The translations under genes were made by a program, and so were the position numbers. 64,000 nt of DNA, from the NCBI RefSeq assembly GCF_902459465.1, contig NC_047082.1, positions 3,596,001 through 3,660,000 of the forward strand, in the 5' to 3' direction. Numbering within the stretch: the first letter of the stretch is position 1; every line of letters begins with the position of its first letter. The stretch is from Asterias rubens (Eukaryota; Echinodermata; Asteroidea; Forcipulatida; Asteriidae). The notes under the pieces were generated by a model. That model saw only the letters and a list, made by a program, of their open reading frames with translations. It did not search any database and was not told the origin of the DNA. Below, piece after piece: positions 1 to 35,280 of this stretch.

Positions 1-4453
<4,453 letters not shown>

Positions 4454-6540
4454 TTTGAGTCAGTCAAACCATGGAGGTAGAAATAGAGGTCAAACTCACT
4501 CTGCTCCTCGGTTACGCAAAGAACGATATGGCTAGTGTAGAAATTGGAACAATTAAGAACTCACTCCGCTGCATGTGCAGTTAATAACGATCATAGTTGT
4601 CCCATGTAGCAGATTTTCTACCTTCCGCCCAGGTAGTAGTAAAAAAGCAGGACAGCTCGTTCAGAACTGTCAAGTCTCATCTGAAGAAAAAAAATGTACT
4701 CTGCGGCAAGACGGTTCTCTATGGAAAAAACTCTACCTGGCAAGAAGATGTACACATGTTGTTACCGCATTGTAACCTCACCACTGCAATGCATCAAGTA
4801 CGAACAAGTTGTTAAAGCATTATTACGCTCAACAGCTACTTATAAAAGTAGGCAAGCCTTTGCAAAGTGTTTTGAAAAAAAAACGTGAAATCAAGTCCAA
4901 TCAACCGTCATAATGACAATAACAGCTATCAGTGGTCGAAAATGTTGAGGGGGAAAAGCAAGGCTAGTGATAACGCCAGAGACAGGCCTCCAGCCGGCGT
5001 GTATACATCCACATTTTTATTTTGACTGACATTCATTAGATACGCAGTTAATTCTCTGGCATAGCTTATGCCACTATACAGGTAAGTTATATATATCCAT
5101 TGATATCATTGTATCCTTCGAATGAAGGATAAAAACACGGGCCCAGTCTACCTGTGAGCTGGCCTATCAAGGTCGTGGGACAAGATCATTGAATAAGCCT
5201 ACCCGGTATAAATGACTTCTGAAGCATGGTTTACGAAAGGAATTGTACCCATTATCTACAACAGAAAAGGCATTCTCAGTTGACTCTGATTGTACCCATT
5301 ACACCACATCCCGTACAATACATAGTAGTGATGTAAAATCGTGAAAAAAATCACTCTCTTGTCCGAGTCGTGGTGGCATTTTCACTCTTTTTGAGAACGA
5401 AAGGGGAACTTAACCCTAAATACCCGTCTTTCAATAGTTGTCCGACATATAAATATGGGCCTACAATGGCACTTTGCAAAAGAGTGATGTGGCGGGGAAA
5501 AGAAGAGAGTGTTTGTTTAGTGTCACTCTTTGTTTACCCCCGAAAAGTGACATTTTTAAAAACATTGAAATTGCAGGGCCCTTTTTTCAAGCACTTTCAC
5601 GTCTGGAATGCTACATTTGCTGTCATTATTTCCATACAAATATAAGTCTGACATAACTGAAGTTTGGTATTTTTGCATCCCCTTTTCATCACATAAAAAG
5701 TTGATGAAATTCTCCCAATAATCGCCATGAATCAAAAACGCAATATCACGAAACACGCAGGGAGCGTTACCTAAATCTTTATGCAAAACACACTTTTGCT
5801 TGTTACTGGTATTCGGCTGCTATCTGCGGTTTATCCTGAAAATCACGGGGAATTTTTTGGGGGTTGGTGATCCTATTTTTATCAAGGCAAACATTTCAGG
5901 CTGAGCAATTTTTTTGTGCTTAGCAGCTCAATGAAATTTGGCCCAGGTCTAGTGCTGTCTGTATAATAAAAATGTGCCAAAATAAGAGACAAGTAGAGGT
6001 CACACTCACCAGGTACCTCCATGAACCAGATTATAGTTCCCTTTATAACATCAATAGCACTGGGCATTTCTGGTAGCAGTATTCCAACATTATGCATGAA
6101 ACAGAAAACCTGTGAACATTTTTACTGAATTGGTCATCGAAGTTGCAAGAGAATCGAATAATTAAAGAAAAAGACACCCTTTTTTAACAATGAGGCTTTG
6201 GCCCTGAAGTCTTTTTAGACCTCTTTCTCAAAAACTATGTTCAGGGAGCCGTTTCTCACAATGTTCGTTTTATATACCAAGAAAGTTTTATTTTAACAAT
6301 ATTTTTTTGAGCAATTATTTTATGCTAACAATTATTTTGAGCAATTACCAAGTTTGTTTACTTGTTGTTAATGTTTACATGTGATACTGGTCCACACACG
6401 CCCTCACTCGGTCAAACATACGGTGAATATATGGTGACGGTCGTTTGCGGGATTGTCGCATTAAAACACCAATGTAGCGACTAGTTATTCGAGCCAGCCT
6501 TGAATTCAGTCCCTTCTTATTGCCAGGCAGAAATAAAAAA
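4454..6540. other. Intergenic spacer between transporter and HADHA (divergent genes)
   Basis: This 2.1 kb separates two divergently transcribed genes, so it should contain both promoters. I see no clear TATA box. It holds a dispersed sequence at about 4950-5230 (shared blocks with 20910-21180: GATACGCAGT, CCCAGTCTA), a fragment of the GGGCCCAATTTCATAG element near 5920-5950, and a decayed TTAA-type MITE at 6118-6352. The open frames at 5370-5650 and 4575-4890 match nothing I recognise. Confidence 0.6.
6118..6352 (-). mobile_element. Decayed fragment of TTAA-type MITE
   Basis: Internal blocks of the family are present in reverse order and orientation: TGGTCATCGAAGTTGCAAGA, GACACCC, GGGAGCCGTTTCTCACAATG and GAGCAATTACC. 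The outer inverted ends are lost. It lies upstream of HADHA. Confidence 0.65.
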
Positions 6541-26024
<19,484 letters not shown>

Positions 26025-26277
26025 TCCTAGTAAGACGTGTAATTAGCGGAAGATTGAAACTTTTTGTCCAAAGAGAGATTGTTATATTTGACCATCATAG
26101 ATTGGGTTTAAACAAACGCGTTGGAGAAGGCAACAGGAACAACGGGAAACTTACAAAAAGTTTAGAATGGTAAAATCAGTGCAAATATGATGTTGTTATT
26201 GAAACCATAATAACAAAGTTTTAAACTTTAATCAATTTTTCATCCTGCTCTAAATGGTATCCTAGATGTTCATACCA

Positions 26278-26470
26278 GGGCCCAATTTCATAGAGCTGCT
26301 AAAACAGCAAATATTGCTTACAAATTTTCTGCTTAGCATAAATGAGCAGGATACAAGTCAGAAATCGTACATGTGGACTGATAGTTTGGCTGGTTTCCTA
26401 ATTCCGGTAAGCATAATTTTGTTGTGCTTAGCTACTTTTTGTGCCTAAGTGGCTCTCTGAAACTGGACCC
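26278..26470. mobile_element. Palindromic MITE family P
   Basis: Starts GGGCCCAATTTCATAGAGCT. Repeated GCTTAGCATAA / TTGTGCTTAGC boxes lie inside, and the right end is degraded (GGCTCTCTGAAACTGGACCC). Confidence 0.7.
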
Positions 26471-26592
26471 ATGTCTTGAATAAGAATTTTGTTCTTGAAG
26501 GAGCACAGCAATTTTCTTCTGGTAAAGGACACTTCTCTATGAGTAAAATTTTAAATTTTTATGTGAACTGTGCAAAGCAGCAACTGTGAACA

Positions 26593-26978
26593 GCAGCAAA
26601 CATACAGGGCACCGCGGCAATGTCTGTGGGTGCCGTGGGGTTATTTGAAAGCCTGTCATACCCAATTCAATACCCCGCATGGGTGACTCCCAAGAATGGG
26701 TTTTGGGTACCAGTACAACAAATCAAGACAATAGACTGATCCATTAGGCTTGGCTTACGGCGCACGTGTGGGCAAAGGTCACCACAGCAGCAAACACACA
26801 GGGCACCGCGGCAATGTCTGTGGGTGCCGTGGGGTTGTTTCAAAGCCTGTCATACCCAATTCAATACCCCGCCTGGGTGACTCCCAAGCATGGGTGTTGG
26901 GTACCAGTACCCATCACAACAAAACAAAACAATAGACTGATCCATTAGGCTTGGCTTACAGCGCACGTGTGGGCATGA
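26593..26978 (+). repeat. 194 bp tandem duplication
   Basis: GCAGCAAACATACAGGGCAC at 26593 recurs at 26787. Each unit continues to TAGGCTTGGCTTACGGCGCA. The two units are about 95% alike. Confidence 0.85.
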
Positions 26979-27131
26979 ACACAGGCGAATCTCAAATGCC
27001 ATTCTGCACAACTCTACTGCCTCGCCGAGCATACACGCTCACATGTCGGACTTTTTAGTGTCAGACTTTTGGTTGTGCAATGAGTTGTGATTGGTCAATA
27101 CGCAATGGGGCAGAGCTTAATGGATCGGTCG
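26937..27131. mobile_element. MITE with GATCCATTAGGCT inverted ends
   Basis: Left end CTGATCCATTAGGCTTGGC, right end GCAGAGCTTAATGGATCGGT. Internally TGCACAACTCT and TTGATTGGTCAATACGCAAT-like blocks match the inverted copy at 52598-52770. Confidence 0.75.
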
Positions 27132-27827
27132 ACTGCTTCAACATTGAGCTTCTCTTGTGTGATGTCTATACCAATCCCACTCGTCAGTAACTCAAGATAA
27201 TATTTCCTAGGGACTTTTTGTTTTAATTCTTCCCTTATGGCAGGGTTACTCTCCATGTCAAGCAATGCAATTATTTTATTTTTTACTTGTGGTGAAAAAG
27301 TTGTTTTTGGTTTTTTAATTTAAAATCCGATGTTTACGTAAGATTTAAAAAAAGCATGAATTCCAAGACCGAATAATTTACAAGATTATCTTGAAACTGC
27401 AATGGAAGGAAGCTGAAATAATAATATACGCTTTGTGTTTATTTTCATGTTCCAGTTTAAGGTAAAATGCATTTGTTACAATTTTAGTCATCACAACTAT
27501 AAAAAACAGAACACTATATTTCAGTCTGAAATTTACAAAACTATGTGAATAACTACAGCTATGTGTGCGACATTTAAAATCTGTTTGAGTAAAATCGCAA
27601 GTTCTTTTATAAAACTCAAAGACTGATTGAAATGTAATGGGGGAAAACAAGACCAAATGTTTTATAACCCAAATCGTTATGGATCTAAAGTATGTTAAAC
27701 ATTTTATTTACAAATAGTTTCATAGTGAGATCTAGTTGCAGTTTTTGCTGATAATTTGGTTGATCAAATTAATGACATTTGACCCTATTACCTACGGAAG
27801 TTGAAGCTGTAAATAGATAGACCCTTA

Positions 27828-27965
27828 GGCCTGGAATTTCATCTTGGAAAGGGCAAGGCCATTCTCATTTTGAAAAGGGCACTTCCATTGGAAAACCTTC
27901 AAGTCCATGGACAAGATTTGAAGGGGCACTATGGCCAAGACATGGGGCATCAAATGCCATGGTTT
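27828..27965. repeat. Dispersed repeat, GGCCTGGAATT family copy
   Basis: TAGGCCTGGAATTTCATCTT then GGGCAAGGCCATTCTCATTT and GAAAAGGGCACTTCCATTGG. A second partial follows at 27990-28065. Confidence 0.65.
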
Positions 27966-28067
27966 GTAAAGTCTCTCTTTAGAACTTTTCAGGCCTGCAA
28001 TTTCATTTGAAATAGTAATTCCATTGGAAAATCATAAAGTCTATTGGGGCATCATAGCCAAGACCTG

Positions 28068-28287
28068 GGCCCAATTTCATAGAGCTGCTAAGCACTAAAA
28101 TTTGCTTAGCATGAAATTTCTTCCTTGATAAAAACAGGATTACCAACCAAATTTCCATTTGATGGATATTGCCCGTTACTGGTATTCAGCTGTTGTTGGC
28201 TTATCCTGAAAACCACATGGAAATTTGGTTTGAAAAAATTTCATGCTTAGCAGTTGTGCTTAGCAGCTCTATGAAATTGGGCCCAGG
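28068..28287. mobile_element. Palindromic MITE family P (full)
   Basis: Left GGGCCCAATTTCATAGAGCT, right AGCTCTATGAAATTGGGCCC: perfect inverted ends. The arms continue (TTGCTTAGCATGAAATTTC and its inverse). About 220 bp, no ORF. Confidence 0.88.
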
Positions 28288-28616
28288 GCAATGAAGGTCA
28301 TGGCATCCATGGTCTCTGTGAATTTCTAGGCCTGGGTTGTAGGTAGGCTAAATGCAAGAGTTTGTTTTATCAGATAGCTCTGAGAAAGTGCAATGTGGTT
28401 TGCACGTCAACATAAATACCATTTCCGTCTCAAATACCATTTCCTTTCAGGTATTGACCTAGACATTGCTGTGATTTTACATCATTCATTCGTTCATTTT
28501 ATTGAAGGAAACAGAAATTGACCTTGTTAATAAAATATTGAGTCTTTACAATATGTTTAAGGTAACTCAAGGTTTTTAGTGTGTAGAGTGTAGAAGAATA
28601 GTAGTCACTAAACTCC

Positions 28617-28857
28617 TGGGCCCAATTTCATAAAGCCTGTAAGCACAAAAATTTGCTTAGCATGAAATTTCTTCCTTGATAAAAACAGGAGTACCAACCG
28701 AATTGCCACACGATTTTCAGGATAAGCAAACAACAGCTGAATACCAGTATCAAGCAAGATGCAACAAATGGAAATTTTGATTGGCAATCCAGTTTAAGGA
28801 AGAAATTTCATGCTAAGCAAATTTTTGTGCTTACAGGCTTTATGAAATTGGGCCATG
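28617..28857. mobile_element. Palindromic MITE family P (full)
   Basis: Left GGGCCCAATTTCATAAAGCC, right GGCTTTATGAAATTGGGCCA, with TTGCTTAGCATGAAATTTCT arms and a copy of CGATTTTCAGGATAAGC at the centre. Confidence 0.88.
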
Positions 28858-29205
28858 GTGACAAATCAGCTGCAAGTATTCAAAGTTTTGCTTGCATCCA
28901 TATTGAAATGTTTCAAGCTAAAAAAAATCATCTTTTTATCATTCTGTAACAACTTGAAGACATTTGTGTACCTGCTTTTAAGAAAAGACCTGCGTTAAAG
29001 AACTGTTATCAACATAAACTTATTTGGTAAGTCATGTTTTAATTTATGAAAATGTGTTTAAAGCTCACAACTAAATGACAGATACAACTATGTCAGTCAG
29101 GTGTTTGATTACAAAATCTTGAATCAATCTTGCTGCATCGAGTCTTTACAAAATCCATGCTTTGATTATTTGTTTATATACAATAATATTTGATATTCTT
29201 CCTGC

Positions 29206-29585
29206 TTAAAGGAACACGTTGCCCTGGATCGGACGAGTTGGTATATAAAAAGCGTTTGTAACCGTTTGTTATGAAATGCATTTATGGTTAAAAAGATGTT
29301 TTAAAAGTACAATACAATGATCCACACACATTTGCCTCGAAATTGGGAGGTTTTCTTTTTACTGTGCAATCTAACACGGTCAGCCATTTATGGGAGTAAA
29401 AAATTTGACTCTCTTAAATGTTAGTCAACGAGGTAAAAGGAAAACCGTGCAATTTCGAGGCATGTTTGTGTGGACCATTGTGTTCTACTCTTACAACATT
29501 TCTAACCATATGCATTTTATAACAAACGTTTACAAACACTTTTCAAAGATCAACTCAACCAATCCAAGGCAACGTGTTCCTTTAA
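29206..29585. mobile_element. TTAA-flanked MITE, AGGAACACGTTGCC family
   Basis: TTAA|AGGAACACGTTGCCCTGGAT on the left and CCAAGGCAACGTGTTCCT|TTAA on the right. Core ~375 bp with GGTAAAAG / CGAAATTG half-palindromes. A second TTAA-type family, distinct from family T. Located between the 3' ends of HADHA and AGPAT5. Confidence 0.88.
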
Positions 29586-29790
29586 GTCGGATTCCCAATT
29601 TTTTAGCCCTCGGGAAAAATAAGCAAAATTGTTTTTAAACAGCTCAGAATGGCTTTGAAAGCCTAAACCACGGTTCATGAAGGTCAACCCTTGTATTCTA
29701 AAAAGTTTTCCTACTTTTTACTTTTTTTGAAGGGCCAGATATCATGCTTGGTTTATATACAATTCACAAATGCCTGTTTTACCGGCTACT

Positions 29791-32700
29791 TTATTTTCTC
29801 GTTGTTAATTTCATCCATGTGATTCCAGCTAGAGAGCCAAACAGCCACACCTTCCAGTACGCTTGACGTCCACAACTCGTCGCAAACACTGGCACGGCCA
29901 GCGCAATTGAGAAGACCACTGCAGGCAATGTAGACGAAAGGCCCAGTCGTGACCTGTGACCTTCGCCCTCTAAATGACCTCGCTTATCAGGGTCGTCAGA
30001 GTAGAAGTCAGTCAGCATGCTGCAGGGAAGAACAGAACAATGAATGTCGGGAGGCTTAAAAGGCACTGGACACTTTTGGTAATGATTCAAAATACTGATT
30101 TAAATTTTTTGTTAACTAGGTAACGAGCTGTTGATAGTATAAAACATTGCGAGAAACAGCTCCCTCTGAAATAATGTAATTTTTGAGAAAGGTAATTTAA
30201 AAGACTCGTGGCCTAAAGCCTATAGTAAGCTTCTGAAAGCACACCAATTTTTTCTCGTATTGTTCTCTTGCAACTTCGATGCCATATTGAGTCAGAATTT
30301 CCACAGGTTTGTAATTTTATGCATGTGTTGGGATACATCAATTTAGAATACTGGTCTTTGACAATTACCAAAGGTGTCCAGCGCCTTTAACCACTTTGAA
30401 ACACTAGGTGGCAGCAGACAGGCTATTATGACAAAGTCCACTTTTGCTTATGGCAAAAACCCTCGCTGAAGTCTCCCTGAATGTACCAGTACTCACTTAT
30501 CTTTCTCTTCAAAGAGTTCATGTAACCATCTATGGCAAGATTCCTCATCTTCAGGAATGGTTTCCATGGCAATACGACGAAGATGAATATGCAGCCTAGG
30601 ACACTTGCCTTGCAGAAAGTCTGAAAATATACACAAAAAAGTCATTAATTTTCAAAATCAGCAACACTCTTCCTCAAATGTCAATGGCGCCAGATTGTTT
30701 TCATTCTAGCAAGCCTCTATAAGTGACTAAGCATGTTGGTTGCCTGCGCAGTATTGAATCCATCCAATGAATGCAACACCTGGGCCCAATTTTATACAGC
30801 TGCTTAAGCAAAAAATCTTGCATACTTTTTTTTTTGCTAAGCAGAATACAGTCACAAAATGTATATGTTAGATGGTAGTTTGCCTGGTAAGCTCATTCTG
30901 GTAAGCATCATTTTGTTGTGCTTAGCTACTTCTCGGGCCCAGTAAGGTAGAAAACAGAGGGTTTGTTTACCTGGCATTCCTGGGGCAGGTCTCCTCTCAA
31001 CATATTCCTCCATAGCCGTCTCCTCCCCAGTGTTGGAATATGCAATAGTAACATCATACACGGCGTCTGCAAGACCTCGTAGTCCCTGAATGCACATATT
31101 CACTGCCTTGATTCTGGGTGAAAGTACATGGTTGGTGACCGCTAAACCTGAAACCACAAAACAGTAGCCACTATTACAGGTTATTCAGAAACAAATGACA
31201 GGATTTGGGATACATTTCCAGCTCATTGCACAATTGATTGCGAAAGTCAAACATTTTGATACTACCGACACAGTCTCCATGTTGGGGGGGGGGGGGGTGC
31301 GCTTTATATCAGAGCCTTGGTCATTGGGCCAATAACTCCTTTTTAATCTTTCTCAGCTCTCTGTTGAGTATACAACCTCCCGGGCAACCGTAGTGCTCTG
31401 TGGCTTTTTCATACACAATATCCACCTCTGCCCTCACAGGTACCCATGTATACCCCTGGGTGTAGAGAAGCAACTATAGTAAAGTATAATAGATGTTAAA
31501 TTTGCATCGGGGATAAAGAATAATAATTTTGTTTTTTTGTACCCATACACCGATGTGTGTTAGCACTGTATACTCAGTACTTAAAAAAAAAAAACAGGCA
31601 TGTTACTCAGGTGGGACTTAGATTCGAGCCCACGGCCCTTGCAATTCTAGAGCAGTAACTTACCAACTAGACTACAGAGGTTGCCCGGTAGCTAGAGTCA
31701 GTTTGACTCCTATAGTAAAGTATCTTGCTCAAGTGTCTTGACCGGGATTCGAACCCACACTCCGATGACTTGACCACCAGAACCCCAACATTGCCCAACT
31801 TACCATTCTTTAAGGCAAATGACCGACTTGCCTTGATGAGTTCCACATTACTTGGGTCGTAGCGAGTTCCTTCAGGGAAAATTGCCATCCAAGTCTACGA
31901 CAAAAATTAAAAACAAGTTTCCCCTTAACGCTAAATACTTTTGTTTGTTTGTTTAGTTGTTTGTTTGTTTGTTTGTTTGTTTGAATGGTCTTCCCGTCAA
32001 CAATGGAATTCAGCAAACTCCCACGGGGGCATAAACACTAAGCTGGCAACAACAGCCAACTTCTGTCTCATATAAACATTGGCGTTACGTTTATGATAAT
32101 GAATTGCACAAATCAATAGAACTTGTGATTCAGTAACTAGTCGACAATACTTATTCTAGTCAGTGTGAAGTCAGCGGTTAGCTTGGGGGATTCGAACCCG
32201 CAACATTGTGATTGCAAGTCCTGCAGTCTAACCACTGGACTATGCAGTCTAACCACTGGACTATGGTGACAATACTTATTGTAGTCAGTGTGAAGTCAGC
32301 GGTTAGCTTTGGGGATTCGAACCCGCAACATTGTGATTGCAAGTCCTGCAGTCTAACCACTGGGCTATGGTGACCCTTTCCTTTAAAGGCAGTGGACACT
32401 ATTGGTAATTGTCAAAGACTAGCCTTCACAGTTGGTGTATCTCAACATATGCATAAAATAACAAACCTGTGAAAACTTGAGCTCAATCGGTCATCAAAGT
32501 TGCGAGATAATAATAAAAGAAGAAAACACCCTTGTCACACGAAGTTGTGTGCGTTTAGATGGTTGATTTCGAGACCTCAAGTTCTAAAGTCGAGGTCTCG
32601 AAATCAAATTCGTGGAAAATTATTTCTTTCTCCAAAACTATGGCACTTCAGAGGGAGCTGTTTCTCACAATGTTTTATACCACCAACCTCTCCCCATTAC

Positions 32701-34122
32701 TCGTCACTAAGAAAGGTTTTATGCTAATAATTATTTGGAGTAATTACCAATAGTGTCCACTGCCTTTAACTCTCAAAGAGCTGTATGATGATTAAAATAC
32801 AGTCCTACATTACAAGAAAACAAAATGAGCAATGGCATCCATGCTTAAAATGAGAAAATAACCTACTGGAATTTGGTTTTTGCGTAAGTATTCCAGCTTG
32901 CGTTTGAAGTATTTTTCATTGTTGTCATCAAACTTCTTGGCACGTTTCACATACACTCCCCCATGCTGAAAAAAAAGTTTGAAAGTCGATTAAATGTTAT
33001 ATAGTATTATATTTGTCTTCATTTGAGTTGATTAGAAAATTCTAAATAAGCCAATCAAAGGGCCCATATAATATTTCTTTCTTAAATGTTTTATAGGTAA
33101 ATAATCTGGATTTGTGAATTAAAAATAACCGCTTCTTACCGTTCCCAAGACATAGCCAAAGAGTGGCAAGTATTTCAGGCCATCCTTCAAGATGAATCTA
33201 AGATTTCCTAATCGACCTCCTCTGATTGCCATCATGTCCGCAATGACCCAATCCATGGTCGACTGATGGTTACAGATGTAAACAACATTCTCTGGATGGT
33301 CCAAGGTCTCTATGTCACCGTACAGAATCACCTTCAAATGAAATAACTCAATGTTTAAAGATAGGATTTCAAGGATGCGGCTCTTCTCAGAGCCACCACT
33401 ACTCATCGTAAAAGAGATTTTAAATGGTGTCATCTCAAACCTTACTTACTAAGGTACCGCCTGACTACTTATTGAAATGCACTGTGATCTGGGATGCAAA
33501 AAAAGGGGACTTTGTCGATAAACCTTATTGGGGGCGGGGGTAGTAGCCCCATTTGTGTGGCCAAAGCTAGCTGAATCAACAAGGATTCAGCTAGCCTTTT
33601 GCCTTGGCCACACAAGTTGGACTGGGGGGGGGGGGTGTTGGAAATTCACTATTCAATCTCATTTAGCAGAGGGGGGGGGGGGGCATGAGTGAAATGTTGT
33701 GTAGTAATGAATCACAGAAAACAGACAAAAGTTAACTTACTAATAAAAGGTTAAGTAAAGTCATTGACATTACATTGGACTGGGTGTGGTAATAGAAAAT
33801 TACTATGAATATGATTCATGAACAAAAGGATATAAATAAAAAAGAGAATTATATTTGTATTTTAGTTTGCAGTTTTATTTATTTACATATATATATCTAT
33901 AATTACCTCTACGCCCGAATAGTTTTCGAAGAAGAACTCGACGAGTCTCTGGTAAACCCCCATTAACCCATCCTCCACTGCCTGTGACCATCGGTAAGGT
34001 AGCAACGATGCCATGCATCGCCAACCCGCATACAATGCGGTATACTGCGGTGTAGAGCCCATCATTGCTAACGCTGGAACCACGTACTTCAAGGAGTTCA
34101 GGTGAGTTATAACACTCAGCAT
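29791..34122 (-). CDS. AGPAT5: 1-acylglycerol-3-phosphate acyltransferase epsilon-like (7 exons, complete)
   Basis: Exons in gene order: 34122-33907, 33331-33140, 32965-32867, 31894-31804, 31147-30971, 30620-30497, 30019-29791 (stop TAA at 29793-29791). Junctions are GT-AG; phases agree (0,0,0,1,1,2); total 1128 nt, 375 aa plus stop, against 364 aa for human AGPAT5. The N-terminus (residues ~8-50) is hydrophobic. Residues 93-99 (NHQSTMD) form the NHX4D catalytic motif, GGVYVKR (~138-144) follows, and FPEGTR at 175-180 is the acyl-acceptor block. The C-terminus (~340-370) has another membrane segment and ends TTRK. The family transfers an acyl chain from acyl-CoA to lysophosphatidic acid or related lysolipids; AGPAT5 is reported in mitochondria and ER. 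The LPLAT (AGPAT3/4/5) branch is clear; paralogue 5 is favoured by the NHQSTxDWxxAD and C-terminal FYxSxDP patterns. It sits between the HADHA and HADHB genes. Confidence 0.93.
30057..30391 (+). mobile_element. TTAA-type MITE (subfamily 2)
   Basis: CTTAA|AAGGCACTGGACACTTTTGG start and CCAAAGGTGTCCAGCGCCT|TTAA end. Interior GCGAGAAACAGCTCCCTCTG. AGPAT5 intron 6. Confidence 0.85.
30780..30942. mobile_element. Palindromic MITE family P (short)
   Basis: TGGGCCCAATTTTATACAGC at the left, AGCTACTTCTCGGGCCCAGT at the right, with TGCTAAGCAG / TTGTGCTTAGC arms. It ends about 30 bp from AGPAT5 exon 5. Confidence 0.75.
31285..31795 (-). mobile_element. SINE family D (outer element, split)
   Basis: Minus-strand relative of the SINE at 43835-44160: body blocks (ATTGGGCCAATAACTCCTTT, CTTTCTCAGCTCTC, ACAGGTACCCATGTATACCC) and an antisense B box (GGGATTCGAACCCACACTCC). 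It is interrupted by a family B SINE at 31488-31709. AGPAT5 intron 4. Confidence 0.85.
31488..31709 (-). mobile_element. SINE family B inserted into SINE D, 14 bp target duplication
   Basis: CTATAGTAAAGTAT occurs at 31474-31487 and again at 31710-31723, exactly flanking the insert. The insert contains the family tail (CATCGGGGATAAAGAATAAT), ACACCGATGTGTGTTAGCAC, and an antisense tRNA-like head (B box GATTCGAGCCCACGGCCCTT, A box CTTACCAACTAGACTACAGA). The clean duplication marks it as a retroposition event. Confidence 0.92.
31940..32380 (-). mobile_element. tRNA-derived SINE with (TTTG)n end and duplicated head
   Basis: TTTG run at 31940-31982, body (CTAAGCTGGCAACAACAGCC, AACTTGTGATTCAGTAACTA). 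The tRNA-like head (GGGGATTCGAACCCGCAACA, GTCCTGCAGTCTAACCACTG) is present twice, at 32185-32245 and 32310-32370. It abuts a family T MITE. AGPAT5 intron 3. Confidence 0.8.
32383..32771 (-). mobile_element. Complete TTAA-flanked MITE (family T)
   Basis: TTTAA|AGGCAGTGGACACTATTGG to CCAATAGTGTCCACTGCCT|TTAA: perfect 20 bp inverted ends. CGAGACCTC hairpin intact. AGPAT5 intron 3. Confidence 0.9.
33553..33615. repeat. Long hairpin in AGPAT5 intron 1
   Basis: TTGTGTGGCCAA and AGCTAGCTGAATC pair with GATTCAGCTAGC and TTGGCCACACAA around a short AACAAG loop. Flanked by poly-G runs at 33532-33540 and 33626-33640. Confidence 0.85.
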
Positions 34123-34723
34123 GTTGACGGATTATTGTATAAAAAACAAACAGTTAGGAGGTACTTTTCTGTCCAGTAACCTGTATAAATGAAGTTAGAT
34201 TTGGGGGACAAAACATCAATCAAAACACTGCAGTAAAACTCAAAGTCCACCCAAAAACACATGTACTGAAGCGCGCCCTCAAGTGTCGTCTTTTTATGAT
34301 GTACGGCGAAAAAAGTGCACCGTGAAACTTAATATACTGTAAAGAGCATTTTCCCCACACTTACTTGACTTCGACTTTCATTCATTCATTCAATGGTTTA
34401 TTAAAATTCTATTCAATTCGCTGCCAGCAGCAGAATTACATGAACAGTTACATAGTCAGTTTTACTGACTTTGAAGAACAAATGTAATTTGATCTGTACA
34501 TAAATTGTCAATGCCCCAACAAAAGGTCCTGACACTGACGGTGATTGTCAGTCTAAAACATCATTTTAATGTTGGTGCTAAGCCTAATATTAACCAAAAT
34601 TTCATAGACTTGTAATATCAGTCGGTTGAGTTGAGCCATGGAGGAATCCTCCATGGTTAAGTTGAGCGTACGTAAGAGTTATAACTTCGTTCTCATGTTG
34701 TGTTCGGACGCGCCCCTTGGAAA

Positions 34724-35280
34724 TATGGGCGGCCAAAAGGGCCAAAACTAATAAATTTATAAACAAAAGGACAAAACAATAATCAAAGAAAGAAACTGTT
34801 CAACAAACACCAAGTAGAAACTAAGGTAACAAAACTCAACAACAATCAAAGAAAATTGTTTTCAAACAATGAACAATTCCCCAATCAAGCTTTAAAGCGC
34901 AACAACAATCAAACACTTGTTTTTTAACAAGAAATACTCTGAATCAAACTAATAAAACAAAACGCAATCAAAAATAAAATAAAAACAAAACAAAAACAGC
35001 CAAACGCTTAAAGAATGAATCCTAACAAAAAACAAACACAGACAATAAAACGTCAAATCGGGACGAATACTAACACAGTAAAAATAAAGAGAAATCATCA
35101 ATCGGCTATCGTTGAAAACGAAAATCAAACTAACTATTACAAAATGTTGAGGGCGGTTGTCAAAGCTAAGGACAAAATGCAAACCGTATCAGTCTCCTGA
35201 GCATGTAATCAACATTTACGACAAACTAAGGACTGACTGAAAATCATCGTTGGTGGCGTATGTACATGTACAGTTGTGAC
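34724..35280 (+). repeat. Left terminal inverted repeat of foldback element
   Basis: Pairs with 37565-38107. Landmarks: CAAACGCTTAAAGAATGAAT (arm partner ATTCATTCTTTTAGCGTTTG), GTCAAAGCTAAGGACAAAAT (partner ATTTTGTCCTTAGCTTTGAC) and CATCGTTGGTGGCGTATGTA (partner TACATACGCCACCAACGATG). Confidence 0.9.

Larger units (their letters stand above)
26025..29790. other. Intergenic region between convergent HADHA and AGPAT5 (3' ends)
   Basis: Contains the 3' untranslated region of both genes and several repeats listed separately. The next AATAAA on the plus strand that I see is near 28530 (TTAATAAAATATTG), so the HADHA 3' UTR end is uncertain. No further coding region is recognised. Confidence 0.6.

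Noticed and set aside
34949..35200. ORFs inside the foldback arms (also 37654-37887)
   Set aside because: The two are mirror images from the inverted repeats, with biased composition and no recognisable domain.
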